NCBI RefSeq assembly: GCF_000585375.1
Contig: NZ_KK073874.1
Coordinates: 7,289,913 to 7,353,912, forward strand
Length of the DNA stretch: 64,000 nt
Direction: 5' to 3'
Origin: Cryptosporangium arvum DSM 44712
GTDB lineage: Bacteria > Actinomycetota > Actinomycetes > Mycobacteriales > Cryptosporangiaceae
The position numbers were made by a program, and so were the translations under genes. Below are positions 1 to 7,248 of the stretch, piece after piece. The notes beneath the pieces were generated by a model. That model searched no databases and was not told the origin of the DNA. It saw only the letters and a list, made by a program, of their open reading frames with translations. Each line of letters starts with the position of its first letter. Positions within the stretch are counted from its first letter, which is position 1.

Positions 1-582
1 GGCGCCGTCGAGCTCCGCGGCTTCGTAGAGCATCGCCGGGATCTGCCGGGTCGCGGCCTGGTAGAGCAGCGTGTGGAACGGCACGAACTGCCAGGCCACG
101 ACGAAGACGATCGTCGGCAGCGCCCGGGTGGAGTCACCGAGGAAGTTGCCGTCGGGGGTGGCGAGGTACTTGCCCCACAACGCCGCCAGCCCGAAGTTCG
201 GGTCGAGCAGCGAGACGAAGACCAGTGCGATCGCGGCGGTGGAGAGCAGCAGCGGCAGGAAGAACACCGTCGACAGAATGGCCCGGAACCGCTGCTGGCC
301 AGCCGACCAGACGCCGATCAGCAGCGCGAGCGGGGTCTGCACGAGCCAGGAGCCGACCGTGAGGAAGAACGTCGTTTTGACCGCCGGCGGGAAATCGTGG
401 TCTTTCAGCAGCGCGGACCAGTTGTCGGCCCCGGTCCACTGCGGCGTGCCCAGCCCGTTCCACGTCGTGAAGCTCAGGTACACCACCACGGCGATCGGGA
501 CGATGCCGAACAGTGCGAAGAACACCGCCGCAGGGGCGGCCCAGACGAATCCGGGCCGCTCCCGCTGTGAAACGGTGGTCAC
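1..582 (-). CDS. Sugar ABC transporter permease, MalF/UgpA type (3' end outside window)
   Basis: Inner-membrane permease of a carbohydrate ABC importer; the last codons lie beyond the window edge, leaving 194 codons. Reading from the GTG at 582, the protein begins VTTVSQRERPGF, followed by a first membrane segment (about residues 13-38), a periplasmic stretch containing TWNGLGTPQWTGADNW, and further hydrophobic segments. The visible C-terminus is YEAAELDGA, the start of the EAA loop that docks on the ATPase, so the sequence is cut just inside the conserved loop. The GTG overlaps the stop of the binding-protein gene by 4 nt (GTGA), so translation is probably coupled. The substrate cannot be told from sequence. 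A second permease is expected just beyond the window. Confidence 0.9.
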   Translation of the reverse strand, partial: MTTVSQRERPGFVWAAPAAVFFALFGIVPIAVVVYLSFTTWNGLGTPQWTGADNWSALLKDHDFPPAVKTTFFLTVGSWLVQTPLALLIGVWSAGQQRFRAILSTVFFLPLLLSTAAIALVFVSLLDPNFGLAALWGKYLATPDGNFLGDSTRALPTIVFVVAWQFVPFHTLLYQAATRQIPAMLYEAAELDGA

Positions 583-1874
583 TGCGCCGAAGCCATGTCG
601 TCGACGAAGGCCTGGGGGGTCATCTTCTGCAGGAACAGCTTCTGCAGGTTGGCCAGCAGCCGCTTCGCGAGGTCCGGAGCGATCGCCTGGTCCCAGGACT
701 GCGCGAACGACGGCGCGGTCGACACCATCTTGAAGATGTCGGTGTTGAACTCCGCGTTCGGCTTCCCGGCGAGCTTGGCTTCCGCGTTCTTGGTCGCGGG
801 CACCGCGCCGCTCTTGATCAGGTCGTCGATGTAGGCGTCGGACGCCACCGTCGAGGTGAGGTAGTCGATCGCCGCGTCCTTGTTCTTCGACCCCGCGGTC
901 ACCGAGAAGTAGTTGCTCGGGTTACCGACCAGGTTGCCGGGCTGACCCTTGCCACCGGCGATGGACGGGAACTGGAACCAGCCGAGGTCCTTCTTGGCGA
1001 AGGCCGGGTTGTTGGTCAGCTGGGTCGGGTACTCCCACGTGCCCATCAGGAACATCGCCGACTTACCGGTCGCGAGCAGCTTTCCGGCGCCGGCGTTGTC
1101 GTAGTTGATCGACGCGAAGTTCGTGCCGAAGGCGCCCTTCTTGGCCAGGTCCTGGCACATCTGCAGCGCCTCGACGACCGCGGGGTCCTTCCACGCCGCG
1201 CCGCCGTTCTTCGCGATCGCGTCCCACTTCTCCGGGCCGCCGATGCGGTCGAGGAAGTACTCGGCGTACATCAGCTCGGTCCAGCCCTGGGAACCGGGCA
1301 GCGCGATCGGCGTGACCTTCTTGGACTTGAAGGTGTCGACGAGCGCCAAGAACTCGTCGTAGGTCTTCGGCGGCTGCGCACCGGCCGCGGCGAACACGGC
1401 CTTGTTGTAGAAGAAGATCACCGGCTGGGTACCGGTCATCGGCAGGCCGTACTGCTTGCCGTCGATCTTCGCGGTCTCCAGGACGGCCGGCAGGAACGTG
1501 TCCACCACTTCCGGCTTCTTCGCCAGCGCGTCGTCGAGCGGGGCGACCTGGCCGGCCTTGACGAACTGCGCGAGGTTTCCGCCGCCCCAGTTGTAGAAGA
1601 CGTCCGGCGCGTTGGGCGATCCCATCGCGACCTGGATCTTCTGCTTGTAGGCGTCGTTGATGTACGTGGCGAGCGTGGCCTTGGCGTCGCCGTCCTTGTT
1701 GTAGCGGTCGACCGAGGCCTTGACGACCGGGTTGAGGCCTGCGTCCTGCAGGGACCAGACCTGCATCTTGCCGGGCGTCGAGCCCGGGCCGGAGCTCCCG
1801 CAGCCGGTTAAGGCGAGTACGGCGGCGGTCCCCAGAGCAATTGCGGTTCGGCTGAAAAGCGCGCGTCGGCGCAT
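579..1874 (-). CDS. Extracellular sugar-binding lipoprotein of an ABC importer
   Basis: Family 1 solute-binding protein of about 431 residues that delivers a carbohydrate to the neighbouring permease. The start is placed at the ATG at 1874, giving MRRRALFSRT, a hydrophobic signal (residues 5-23) and lipobox LTGC with the lipidated Cys at residue 25; AAGGA lies about 10 nt upstream. An upstream in-frame ATG at 1967 would add 31 residues with no signal-peptide character and would run across operator sequences, so it is rejected. The mature protein has the usual features (VWSLQDAG early, GWTELMYAEYF mid-protein, MFLMGTWEY). It is the first gene of the leftward operon, divergent from the LacI regulator. 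The sugar is unknown. Confidence 0.92.
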   Translation of the reverse strand: MRRRALFSRTAIALGTAAVLALTGCGSSGPGSTPGKMQVWSLQDAGLNPVVKASVDRYNKDGDAKATLATYINDAYKQKIQVAMGSPNAPDVFYNWGGGNLAQFVKAGQVAPLDDALAKKPEVVDTFLPAVLETAKIDGKQYGLPMTGTQPVIFFYNKAVFAAAGAQPPKTYDEFLALVDTFKSKKVTPIALPGSQGWTELMYAEYFLDRIGGPEKWDAIAKNGGAAWKDPAVVEALQMCQDLAKKGAFGTNFASINYDNAGAGKLLATGKSAMFLMGTWEYPTQLTNNPAFAKKDLGWFQFPSIAGGKGQPGNLVGNPSNYFSVTAGSKNKDAAIDYLTSTVASDAYIDDLIKSGAVPATKNAEAKLAGKPNAEFNTDIFKMVSTAPSFAQSWDQAIAPDLAKRLLANLQKLFLQKMTPQAFVDDMASAQ

Positions 1875-1905
1875 CTCCGCACCAGTCCTTCCCCACGTCA
1901 TTGGG

Positions 1906-1919
1906 TTCGAAAGGTTTCG
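1906..1919. promoter_or_regulatory. LacI-family operator-like palindrome, copy 1
   Basis: TTCGAAAGGTTTCG contains perfect arms CGAAA/TTTCG around a 2-nt spacer. It lies about 30 bp upstream of the binding-protein start. A second copy with the same arms lies at 2006-2019. CGAA...TTCG inverted repeats are typical of actinobacterial LacI-type sugar regulators, so control by the adjacent LacI protein is a reasonable inference. Confidence 0.6.
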
Positions 1920-1947
1920 AGCGGTATGAGGTGCACGGAAGGTAGGA

Positions 1948-1959
1948 GGAAGCGCTTTC
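1948..1959. promoter_or_regulatory. GAAGCGCTTC-type LacI/GalR operator candidate
   Basis: GGAAGCGCTTTC is palindromic at all but one position pair and has the central CG step seen in LacI/GalR-family operators. It lies between the two CGAAA-N2-TTTCG elements in the divergent sugar-transport promoter region. Confidence 0.5.
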
Positions 1960-2005
1960 ACGGTCAATGAGATTGCAAATCACGATCCGGTAACGTTGTA
2001 GTTAT

Positions 2006-2019
2006 TTCGAAAAGTTTCG
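2006..2019. promoter_or_regulatory. LacI-family operator-like palindrome, copy 2
   Basis: TTCGAAAAGTTTCG repeats the arms CGAAA/TTTCG of the element at 1906, 100 bp away. It ends 16 bp before the ATG of the LacI gene, placed to give autoregulation. A possible -10 (TACGCT, 2024-2029) lies just after it and only 6 nt before the ATG, which would make the regulator mRNA leaderless. Confidence 0.6.
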
Positions 2020-2035
2020 GCTCTACGCTGCGCAA

Positions 2036-3049
2036 ATGCCAGCACGAACGACCATCGCGGAGATCGCTCGGACCGCCAGCGTCTCGGTGTCGACCGTTTC
2101 CAAAGTCCTCAATGGCCACAGCGACGTCGCCGAGGACACCCGGCGGCGCGTCCAGCGGCTGCTCGACGAGCGCGGCTACCGCAAGCGCCGGGCAGCCCAC
2201 CACCGCGGCCACGGCGCCCTCGTCGACCTGGTGATCAACAACCTCGACAGCGCGTGGGGCCTGGAGATCCTCACCGGCGTGGAGGAGGTGGCCGAGTCGG
2301 CCGGGATCGGGCTCGTGGTCAGCGCCGTGCACAGCCGGGCCGCGCTCACCCGTCGCTGGCTCGACTCGTTGTTGGCCCGCGGCTCGCAGGGCGCGATCCT
2401 GGTCCTCTCGGACCTCGACCCGGGCACGCGTGAGCAGTTACGACGGCACGGGACGCCGATCGTCGTCATCGACGGCGTCAGCCAGCCGCCGCCGGACGTG
2501 GCGTCGGTGGGCGCGACGAACTTCGCCGGCGGTTACGCCGCGACCGAGCACCTGATCGGGCTGGGCCACCGGCGGATCGGGGTGATCGGCGGGCCTGAGC
2601 AGCTCGCCTGCACCCGTGCGCGCCTGGCCGGGTACCGGGCCGCACACGAGGCCGCCGGGCTGCCGATACCGCGCGGGGTGCTGCGGTACGGGAACTTCTA
2701 CCACGACGGCGGCCTGCGCGCGGCGCAGTCGATGCTCGCGCTCGACGACCCGCCGACCGCCATCTTCGCCGGTAGCGACATGCACGCGATGGGCGTCTAC
2801 GAGGCCGCGCGCCAGTTCGGACGGCACCTCCCCCGCGACTTGAGCGTCGTCGGCTTCGACGATCTGAACTTCGCGTCCTGGACCGCGCCCGCGCTCACCA
2901 CCGTGCGCCAGCCGCTGCACGAGATGGGGGCCACGGCCGCACGCACGCTGCTGCGGCTGATCGGCGGGGAGAGCCTCGACTCGGCCAGCCTCGAGCTCGC
3001 GACGAGCCTCGTCGTCCGCGACAGCACGGCTCCCCCGGGAGCGGCCTGA
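2036..3049 (+). CDS. LacI-family transcriptional regulator
   Basis: DNA-binding repressor of 337 residues. The N-terminus holds a LacI helix-turn-helix (residues 6-25, TIAEIARTASVSVSTVSKVL), a hinge-helix region, and then a periplasmic-binding-like sensor domain with IFAGSDMHAMGVYEAA and SVVGFDDL, hallmarks of the family. It is divergent from the sugar-binding lipoprotein and three operator-like palindromes lie between them. It most likely represses that importer and itself until the transported sugar, or a derivative, binds. The ATG follows a probable -10 almost directly, consistent with a leaderless transcript. The effector is not identifiable. Confidence 0.93.
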   Translation: MPARTTIAEIARTASVSVSTVSKVLNGHSDVAEDTRRRVQRLLDERGYRKRRAAHHRGHGALVDLVINNLDSAWGLEILTGVEEVAESAGIGLVVSAVHSRAALTRRWLDSLLARGSQGAILVLSDLDPGTREQLRRHGTPIVVIDGVSQPPPDVASVGATNFAGGYAATEHLIGLGHRRIGVIGGPEQLACTRARLAGYRAAHEAAGLPIPRGVLRYGNFYHDGGLRAAQSMLALDDPPTAIFAGSDMHAMGVYEAARQFGRHLPRDLSVVGFDDLNFASWTAPALTTVRQPLHEMGATAARTLLRLIGGESLDSASLELATSLVVRDSTAPPGAA

Positions 3050-3069
3050 CGCGTCGCTACCCTGGAACC

Positions 3070-3918
3070 ATGCGGGTGATGGCGCGGAGCGAGTGGAGTG
3101 CGCGCGCCTCCGCCCACGCCGAGACCGTGGACGCGCTCCTGCGTGATCACCTCGACCGGCGGCGGCGCGGGATCAAGCACCCCGTCGAGGACTTCCTGTT
3201 CGAGTACTACTCGTACCGCCCGGGGCAGCTCCGCCGGTGGTTCCCCGGGGCCGGCGTGGTGCTCGAGGGCGCGTCACCGGACGAGTTCCCCGGCCACCGC
3301 GACGGCACCCTCGACCTGCCCGCGTTCCTCGCCCGCCGGGGCGACACCGTGCGCTGGGTGCGTGACCTGCTGGCCGCGACCGCGTCCCGGCCCGCCCAGC
3401 TGGGCTGCTTCGGGATGCACGAGTGGGCGATGGTCTACCGGTCGCCGGAGACCCGTCACGCCTGGCCGCTGCGCTTGGGTGGGGCCGCCACCGACGCGGT
3501 GGTGGAGGAGCGCGGCGTGCGCTGCAGCCACTTCGACGCGTTCCGGTTCTTCACCGCGCCCGCGCGCCCGCTGAACGTCCTCCAACCCACGCGGGACGAC
3601 CAGGTCCGGAACGAGCAGCCGGGCTGCCTGCACGCCACGATGGATCTCTACAAGTGGGCGCACAAGCTGGCCCCGCTGACGCCGGCCGAGCTGATCCTCG
3701 ACTGCTTCCGGCTGGCGCGCGAGGTCCGCGTGCTCGACATGCGCGCCAGCCCGTACGACTTCGCCGCGCTCGGGTACGAACCGGTGCGCATCGAGACGCC
3801 GGAAGGCCGCGCCGAGTACGCGGCCACCCAGCGCGGCTTCGCCGAACGCGGCGCCGCGCTCCGCGCCCGGCTGCTCGACGTGCTGACGCCGGAGATCGTG
3901 GCGCACGAGCCGGTCTGA
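3070..3918 (+). CDS. Conserved actinobacterial protein, often labelled 3-methyladenine DNA glycosylase
   Basis: A 282-residue soluble protein with conserved blocks RRRRGIKHPVEDFLFEYYSY, FGMHEWAMVYR, RCSHFDAFRFFT, PGCLHATMDLYKWAHKL and VLDMRASPYD. I recall relatives in Mycobacterium and Streptomyces annotated as 3-methyladenine DNA glycosylase, but no helix-hairpin-helix or Mpg-type active site is visible here, so I would not rely on that label. His, Asp and Cys residues cluster in the conserved blocks and could form a catalytic or metal site. It follows the LacI gene by 20 bp on the same strand and converges on cimA. A weak GGAA precedes the ATG. Confidence 0.75.
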   Translation: MRVMARSEWSARASAHAETVDALLRDHLDRRRRGIKHPVEDFLFEYYSYRPGQLRRWFPGAGVVLEGASPDEFPGHRDGTLDLPAFLARRGDTVRWVRDLLAATASRPAQLGCFGMHEWAMVYRSPETRHAWPLRLGGAATDAVVEERGVRCSHFDAFRFFTAPARPLNVLQPTRDDQVRNEQPGCLHATMDLYKWAHKLAPLTPAELILDCFRLAREVRVLDMRASPYDFAALGYEPVRIETPEGRAEYAATQRGFAERGAALRARLLDVLTPEIVAHEPV

Positions 3919-3930
3919 CCGGCCCGCGGG

Positions 3931-5520
3931 TCAGCCGGCGACGACGGCCTGGGAGCGGCGCACGCCGTACTCGATCGCGTCGATGAGCGCCCGGCAGGAC
4001 GCCTCGATGACGTTCTCGTGCACGCCGACCGTCGTCCACTCGTTCTTGTGGTCGGTGGTGTCGATGAGCACCCGGGTGACCGCGTCGGTGCCGTGCCGCC
4101 CGTCGAGGATGCGGACCTTGTAGTCGGCGAGCTCGAGGTCGGCCAGCGACGGGTAGAACGTGGTGAGCGCCTGACGCAACGCGCGGTCGAGCGCGCTGAC
4201 CGGGCCGTTGCCCTCGGCCGTCGCGATCACCCGCTGGTCGCCCACGGTGACCTTGACCGTCGCCTCGCTGATCACCGCGCCGTCCTCGCGGGACTCGGCC
4301 AGCACCCGGTAGGACTCGAGCCGGAAGAACAGCGGCGCCTCGTCGCCCTCCAGCTCCGAGCGCACGAGCAGCTCGAACGACGCGTCCGCCGCCTCGAACG
4401 ACGAGCCGGACGCCTCCAGCTCCTTGACCCGGTGGACGACCCGGCCCACCGCGTCCGGCTGGTCGGTCAGGTCGATGCCCAGCTCACGGGCCTTCAGCTC
4501 GATCGAGGCCCGGCCGGCCATCTCGGTGACGAGGATGCGCATGTCGTTGCCGACGGCCGCCGGCTCCATGTGGTTGTAGAGCTCCGGCGCCACCTTGATC
4601 GCGCTGGCGTGCAGGCCGGCCTTGTGCGCGAACGCGCTCGCGCCGACGTAGGGCTGGTGGGTGTCGGGGGCGATGTTCGCGATCTCGGCGATCGCGTGCG
4701 ACACCCGCACGAGCTCCGGCAGGCATTCGGCCGGCACGACCGGGCGGTTCATCTTCGTCACCAACCCACCGATGACCGCGAACAGGTCCGCGTTGCCCGC
4801 GCGCTCCCCGTAGCCGTTCGCGGTGCCCTGCACGTGCGTCGCCCCGGCCTCGACCGCGGCCAGCGTGTTCGCCACCGCGCACGCGGTGTCGTCCTGGGCG
4901 TGCATGCCGACGCGGAAGCCGGTGCGGGCGATCACCTCGGACACCACCCGGCCGACGCCCATCGGCAGCATGCCACCGTTGGTGTCGCAGAGCACGCCCA
5001 CGTCCGCACCGGCCTCGAACGCCGCCTCCAGCACCCGGACGCCGTAGTCGCGGTCGTGGGAGTACCCGTCGAAGAAGTGCTCGCAGTCGAGGAACACCCG
5101 GCGGCCCTCGCCGACCAGGTACGCGACCGTGTCGCGCACCATCGCGAGGTTCTCCTCGTACGTGGTCCGCAGCGCGTCGGTCACGTGCCGGACGTCGGAC
5201 TTCGCCACCAGGCACACGACCGGGGTCCTGGCCGCGAGCAGCGCGGCGACCTGGGCGTCGTCCTGCACCGCGGTGTTCGCCCTGCGGGTGGAGCCGAACG
5301 CGACCAGCTGCGCGTGCTTCAGCTCGAGCTCGGAGACCGCCCGCGCGAAGAACTCCGTGTCGGTCGGGAGCGCCCCCGGCCAGCCGCCCTCGATGAACCC
5401 GACGCCGACCTCGTCCAGGAGACGCGCCACCGCGAGCTTGTCGGTGGCCGAGTACGAAATGCCCTCGCGCTGCCCACCGTCACGGAGCGTGGTGTCGAAG
5501 ACGTGGAAGGTGTCATCCAT
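3931..5520 (-). CDS. cimA: (R)-citramalate synthase
   Basis: Condenses pyruvate with acetyl-CoA to (R)-citramalate, the first step of the threonine-independent isoleucine route. The 529-residue protein has the DRE-TIM barrel signature FDTTLRDGGQREG (residues 8-20, with R13-D14), the second HMGL-type block VQGTANGYGERAGN (about 230-243), and a LeuA-type dimerization and regulatory domain from about residue 380. In place of the usual HxH metal pair it reads H207-A-Q209-D-D. From memory, HAQDD is common in actinobacterial relatives, so this is probably a lineage trait rather than damage. The gene sits behind an attenuator leader (5557-5641). Confusion with 2-isopropylmalate synthase is unlikely given the GWPGALPTDTEFF motif. 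Confidence 0.92.
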   Translation of the reverse strand: MDDTFHVFDTTLRDGGQREGISYSATDKLAVARLLDEVGVGFIEGGWPGALPTDTEFFARAVSELELKHAQLVAFGSTRRANTAVQDDAQVAALLAARTPVVCLVAKSDVRHVTDALRTTYEENLAMVRDTVAYLVGEGRRVFLDCEHFFDGYSHDRDYGVRVLEAAFEAGADVGVLCDTNGGMLPMGVGRVVSEVIARTGFRVGMHAQDDTACAVANTLAAVEAGATHVQGTANGYGERAGNADLFAVIGGLVTKMNRPVVPAECLPELVRVSHAIAEIANIAPDTHQPYVGASAFAHKAGLHASAIKVAPELYNHMEPAAVGNDMRILVTEMAGRASIELKARELGIDLTDQPDAVGRVVHRVKELEASGSSFEAADASFELLVRSELEGDEAPLFFRLESYRVLAESREDGAVISEATVKVTVGDQRVIATAEGNGPVSALDRALRQALTTFYPSLADLELADYKVRILDGRHGTDAVTRVLIDTTDHKNEWTTVGVHENVIEASCRALIDAIEYGVRRSQAVVAG

Positions 5521-5556
5521 GGCGAAGGCCTCTCATCAGCGGGTTCGGCGGACAAA

Positions 5557-5586
5557 CAAAAAGACCCCCCACTTCGTGGGAGGTCT
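5557..5586 (-). terminator. Attenuator terminator of the cimA leader
   Basis: On the minus strand, arms AGACCTCCCAC and GTGGGGGGTCT (one G-U pair) close on a GAA loop and are followed by a U-rich tract (TTTTTGTTTG). It lies between the leader peptide and the cimA start, where a regulated intrinsic terminator is expected. Confidence 0.85.
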
Positions 5587-5615
5587 GCGCGTCAGCGTGG
5601 TGCGGGCTGGCGCGC
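5587..5615 (-). promoter_or_regulatory. Conserved attenuator hairpin of the cimA leader (loop CCGCACCAC)
   Basis: Arms GCGCGCCAGC and GCTGACGCGC pair at 9 of 10 positions around the loop CCGCACCAC. The first stem base is the G of the leader-peptide TAG stop. The ilvB leader (30619-30648) has the same loop core and the same position, with compensatory stem changes (CAGC/GCTG here, CGAC/GTCG there), which supports a real RNA structure. Confidence 0.75.
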
Positions 5616-5641
5616 TAGCTGGTAATGCAGAACCCGGTCAT
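5615..5641 (-). CDS. cimA leader peptide (8 aa)
   Basis: A short ORF reading MTGFCITS-TAG immediately upstream of the attenuator hairpin. A -10-like TAACTA at 5649-5654 (minus strand) ends 7 nt before the ATG, so the peptide would begin at or near the mRNA 5' end. It has a single Ile codon and a Thr codon next to the hairpin but no run of branched-chain codons, unlike the ilvB leader. A peptide in the same position ending Ser-TAG precedes the same hairpin at ilvB. The assignment rests on position and the shared structure. Confidence 0.6.
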   Translation of the reverse strand: MTGFCITS

Positions 5642-5717
5642 GGGTCGATAGTTACACACGGGCGTCGGTCACGGGAGCCCGACTCGCTCGTGCGTCCACA
5701 TACTGGAAGGAGACCCG

Positions 5718-6416
5718 GTGTCCCGGCGTCCGCTCATCGGCATCACGTCCTACGTCGAGCAAGCACGCTGGGGCGTGTGGGACTTCCGCGCGTCCCTGAT
5801 CCCGCACGGTTACGTGGACGCGGTGAAAGCGGCCGGTGGCCGCGCGGTGCTGCTCCCACCGGACCTGGTCGACGACGACGTGCTCGACGCGCTGGACGGG
5901 CTGATCGTGTCGGGCGGCGTCGACGTCGACCCGGCGCTCTACGGCGCCGAGCCGCACCCGTCGACCGACGCTCCGCAGGTCGACCGCGACGCCGGCGAGC
6001 TGCTGCTGATCCACGGCGCGTTCGCCCGTGACCTGCCGCTGCTGGGCGTGTGCCGGGGCGCGCAGCTGATGGCCGTCGCCCGCGGCGGGACCCTGATCCA
6101 GGACCTACCGCTCGGTGTCCACCGCGAGGTGCTCGGCGTCTTCAACCAGCACCCGGTGACGCCGGTCGGAGGTCTGGTCGCGCAGCTCCTCGGCGACGCG
6201 GAGTTCAAGGTCAACGCCCACCACCACCAGGCCGTGGACGACCCGGGTTCGCTCGTCGTCACCGCCCGCGCCGAGGACGGGGTCGTCGAGGCGGTGGAGG
6301 ACCCGGCGATGCGGTTCGCGGTCGGCGTGCAGTGGCACCCGGAGCTTCTCGACGACCCCCGACTTTTCCGTGCTCTCGTCGAGTACTCTGGTTCGAGTAT
6401 TCGAGACCGGAGGTGA
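5718..6416 (+). CDS. Class I glutamine amidotransferase-like gamma-glutamyl hydrolase (PuuD type)
   Basis: A peptidase C26 member of 232 residues, expected to hydrolyse gamma-glutamyl amides such as gamma-glutamyl-GABA. The catalytic triad is visible: Cys112 in LLGVCRGAQ, His207 and Glu209 in VQWHPE; SGGVDVDPALYG (about 65-76) is the family oxyanion region. GTG at 5718 is chosen because AAGGAG sits 5 nt upstream. In E. coli PuuD works with a gamma-glutamylpolyamine synthetase and an aldehyde dehydrogenase; relatives of both lie 4-8 kb away (10430-13166) on the other strand, so a shared pathway is plausible but not in one operon. The PadR gene follows after 2 nt. Confidence 0.85.
   Translation: MSRRPLIGITSYVEQARWGVWDFRASLIPHGYVDAVKAAGGRAVLLPPDLVDDDVLDALDGLIVSGGVDVDPALYGAEPHPSTDAPQVDRDAGELLLIHGAFARDLPLLGVCRGAQLMAVARGGTLIQDLPLGVHREVLGVFNQHPVTPVGGLVAQLLGDAEFKVNAHHHQAVDDPGSLVVTARAEDGVVEAVEDPAMRFAVGVQWHPELLDDPRLFRALVEYSGSSIRDRR
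6384..6399. promoter_or_regulatory. Putative PadR operator (TACTC-N6-GAGTA)
   Basis: Inverted arms TACTC and GAGTA separated by TGGTTC, 20 bp before the PadR start and inside the 3' end of the PuuD-like gene. A closely similar element (TACTCG-N6-CGAGTA, also containing TGGT) lies in the spacer of the promoter at 8987-9014, at the far end of the PadR-ABC block. This suggests one regulator for both. Confidence 0.5.
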
Positions 6417-6418
6417 GC

Positions 6419-7093
6419 GTGGCGCGGCGACGGGTGTCCAATCCCCTGGCTCTCGCGGCGCTGACGCTGCTCCAGGAACGGCCGATGCACCCGTACGAGA
6501 TGTCCGCGACGCTCCGTGAGCGACGCAAGGACGAGAGCATCAAGCTCAACTACGGGTCGCTCTACTCGGTGATCGAGTCGCTGCAGCGCCACGGGCTGAT
6601 CGAGGCGCAGGAGACCACCCGCGAGGGACGCCGCCCGGAGCGCACGGTCTACGCGATCACCGAGGCCGGCCACCGCGAGGCCGAAGACTGGCTCAGCGAG
6701 CTGGTGAGCCGCCCGGTGAAGGAGTTCACCCAGTTCGAGGCCGCGTTGTCGCTGCTCGGGGCGTTGCCGGTCGGTGACGTCATCCGGCTGCTCCGGGTGC
6801 GCCTGGCGTCGCTGACGCTCGAGGCCCGGTCGGCCGCCGCGGTCCAGGACGCGGTCGCCGGCCTCCCACGCGTCTTCATGCTGGAGAACGAGTACGAGGT
6901 GGCGCTGCGCGACGCCGAGATCCGGTTCGTCACCGGCCTGCTGCGCGACATCGAGGACGGCACGCTGTCCGGCCTCGACGGCTGGCAGCGGATCCACGAG
7001 CTCCGGGCTTCCGGTCTGTCTCCCGACGAGATCGACGCGAAGCTCCGGGAGGAGTTCCCGGCCCTGTCCCCGGAGGTGAGCCCACCGAAATGA
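6419..7093 (+). CDS. PadR-family transcriptional regulator
   Basis: A 224-residue regulator with the PadR winged helix in the first about 90 residues (LAALTLLQERPMHPYEMSAT, YGSLYSVIESLQRHGLI, RTVYAITEAGHREAEDWL) and a longer C-terminal helical Vir-type domain used for dimerization. The GTG at 6419 has GGAGG 5 nt upstream and lies 2 nt after the PuuD-like stop. It precedes a DrrAB-type ABC exporter, a very common arrangement in which the PadR protein represses the exporter until a drug-like ligand binds. TACTC/GAGTA palindromes at 6384 and 8993 are the likely sites. Confidence 0.9.
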   Translation: MARRRVSNPLALAALTLLQERPMHPYEMSATLRERRKDESIKLNYGSLYSVIESLQRHGLIEAQETTREGRRPERTVYAITEAGHREAEDWLSELVSRPVKEFTQFEAALSLLGALPVGDVIRLLRVRLASLTLEARSAAAVQDAVAGLPRVFMLENEYEVALRDAEIRFVTGLLRDIEDGTLSGLDGWQRIHELRASGLSPDEIDAKLREEFPALSPEVSPPK

Positions 7094-7191
7094 CGATGAC
7101 CCCCGGAACGGCGCGCCAACGCCGGCCCGGGGGCCACCCCCAATTCCCCGAGTCGAGCCCGCCGCAGCGGACGCGGACCCCAGGTCGCACC

Positions 7192-7238
7192 TTCAGGGTA
7201 CCGCCGCCGCCTCCGACGGCTCGGCTACCGACCCTGAA
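7192..7238. promoter_or_regulatory. Inverted repeat in the leader of the ABC exporter
   Basis: TTCAGGGT (7192-7199) and ACCCTGAA (7231-7238) are perfect 8-bp complements separated by 31 nt, in the 155-bp gap between the PadR and ABC ATPase genes. The right arm overlaps the ATPase ribosome-binding site (AAGGG at 7238-7242), so folding in the mRNA could hide it. A regulatory function is inference. Confidence 0.4.
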
Positions 7239-7248
7239 AGGGTTCGTC

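Noticed and set aside
3915-3934. CTGACC-N8-GGTCAG hairpin between the convergent 3070-3918 gene and cimA as a terminator
   Set aside because: Only six base pairs and no U-tract; too weak to list as a terminator.
4018-5625. A 535-codon rightward open frame opposite cimA
   Set aside because: Antisense of cimA with Arg/His/Val-rich composition and no family match; it even crosses the attenuator.
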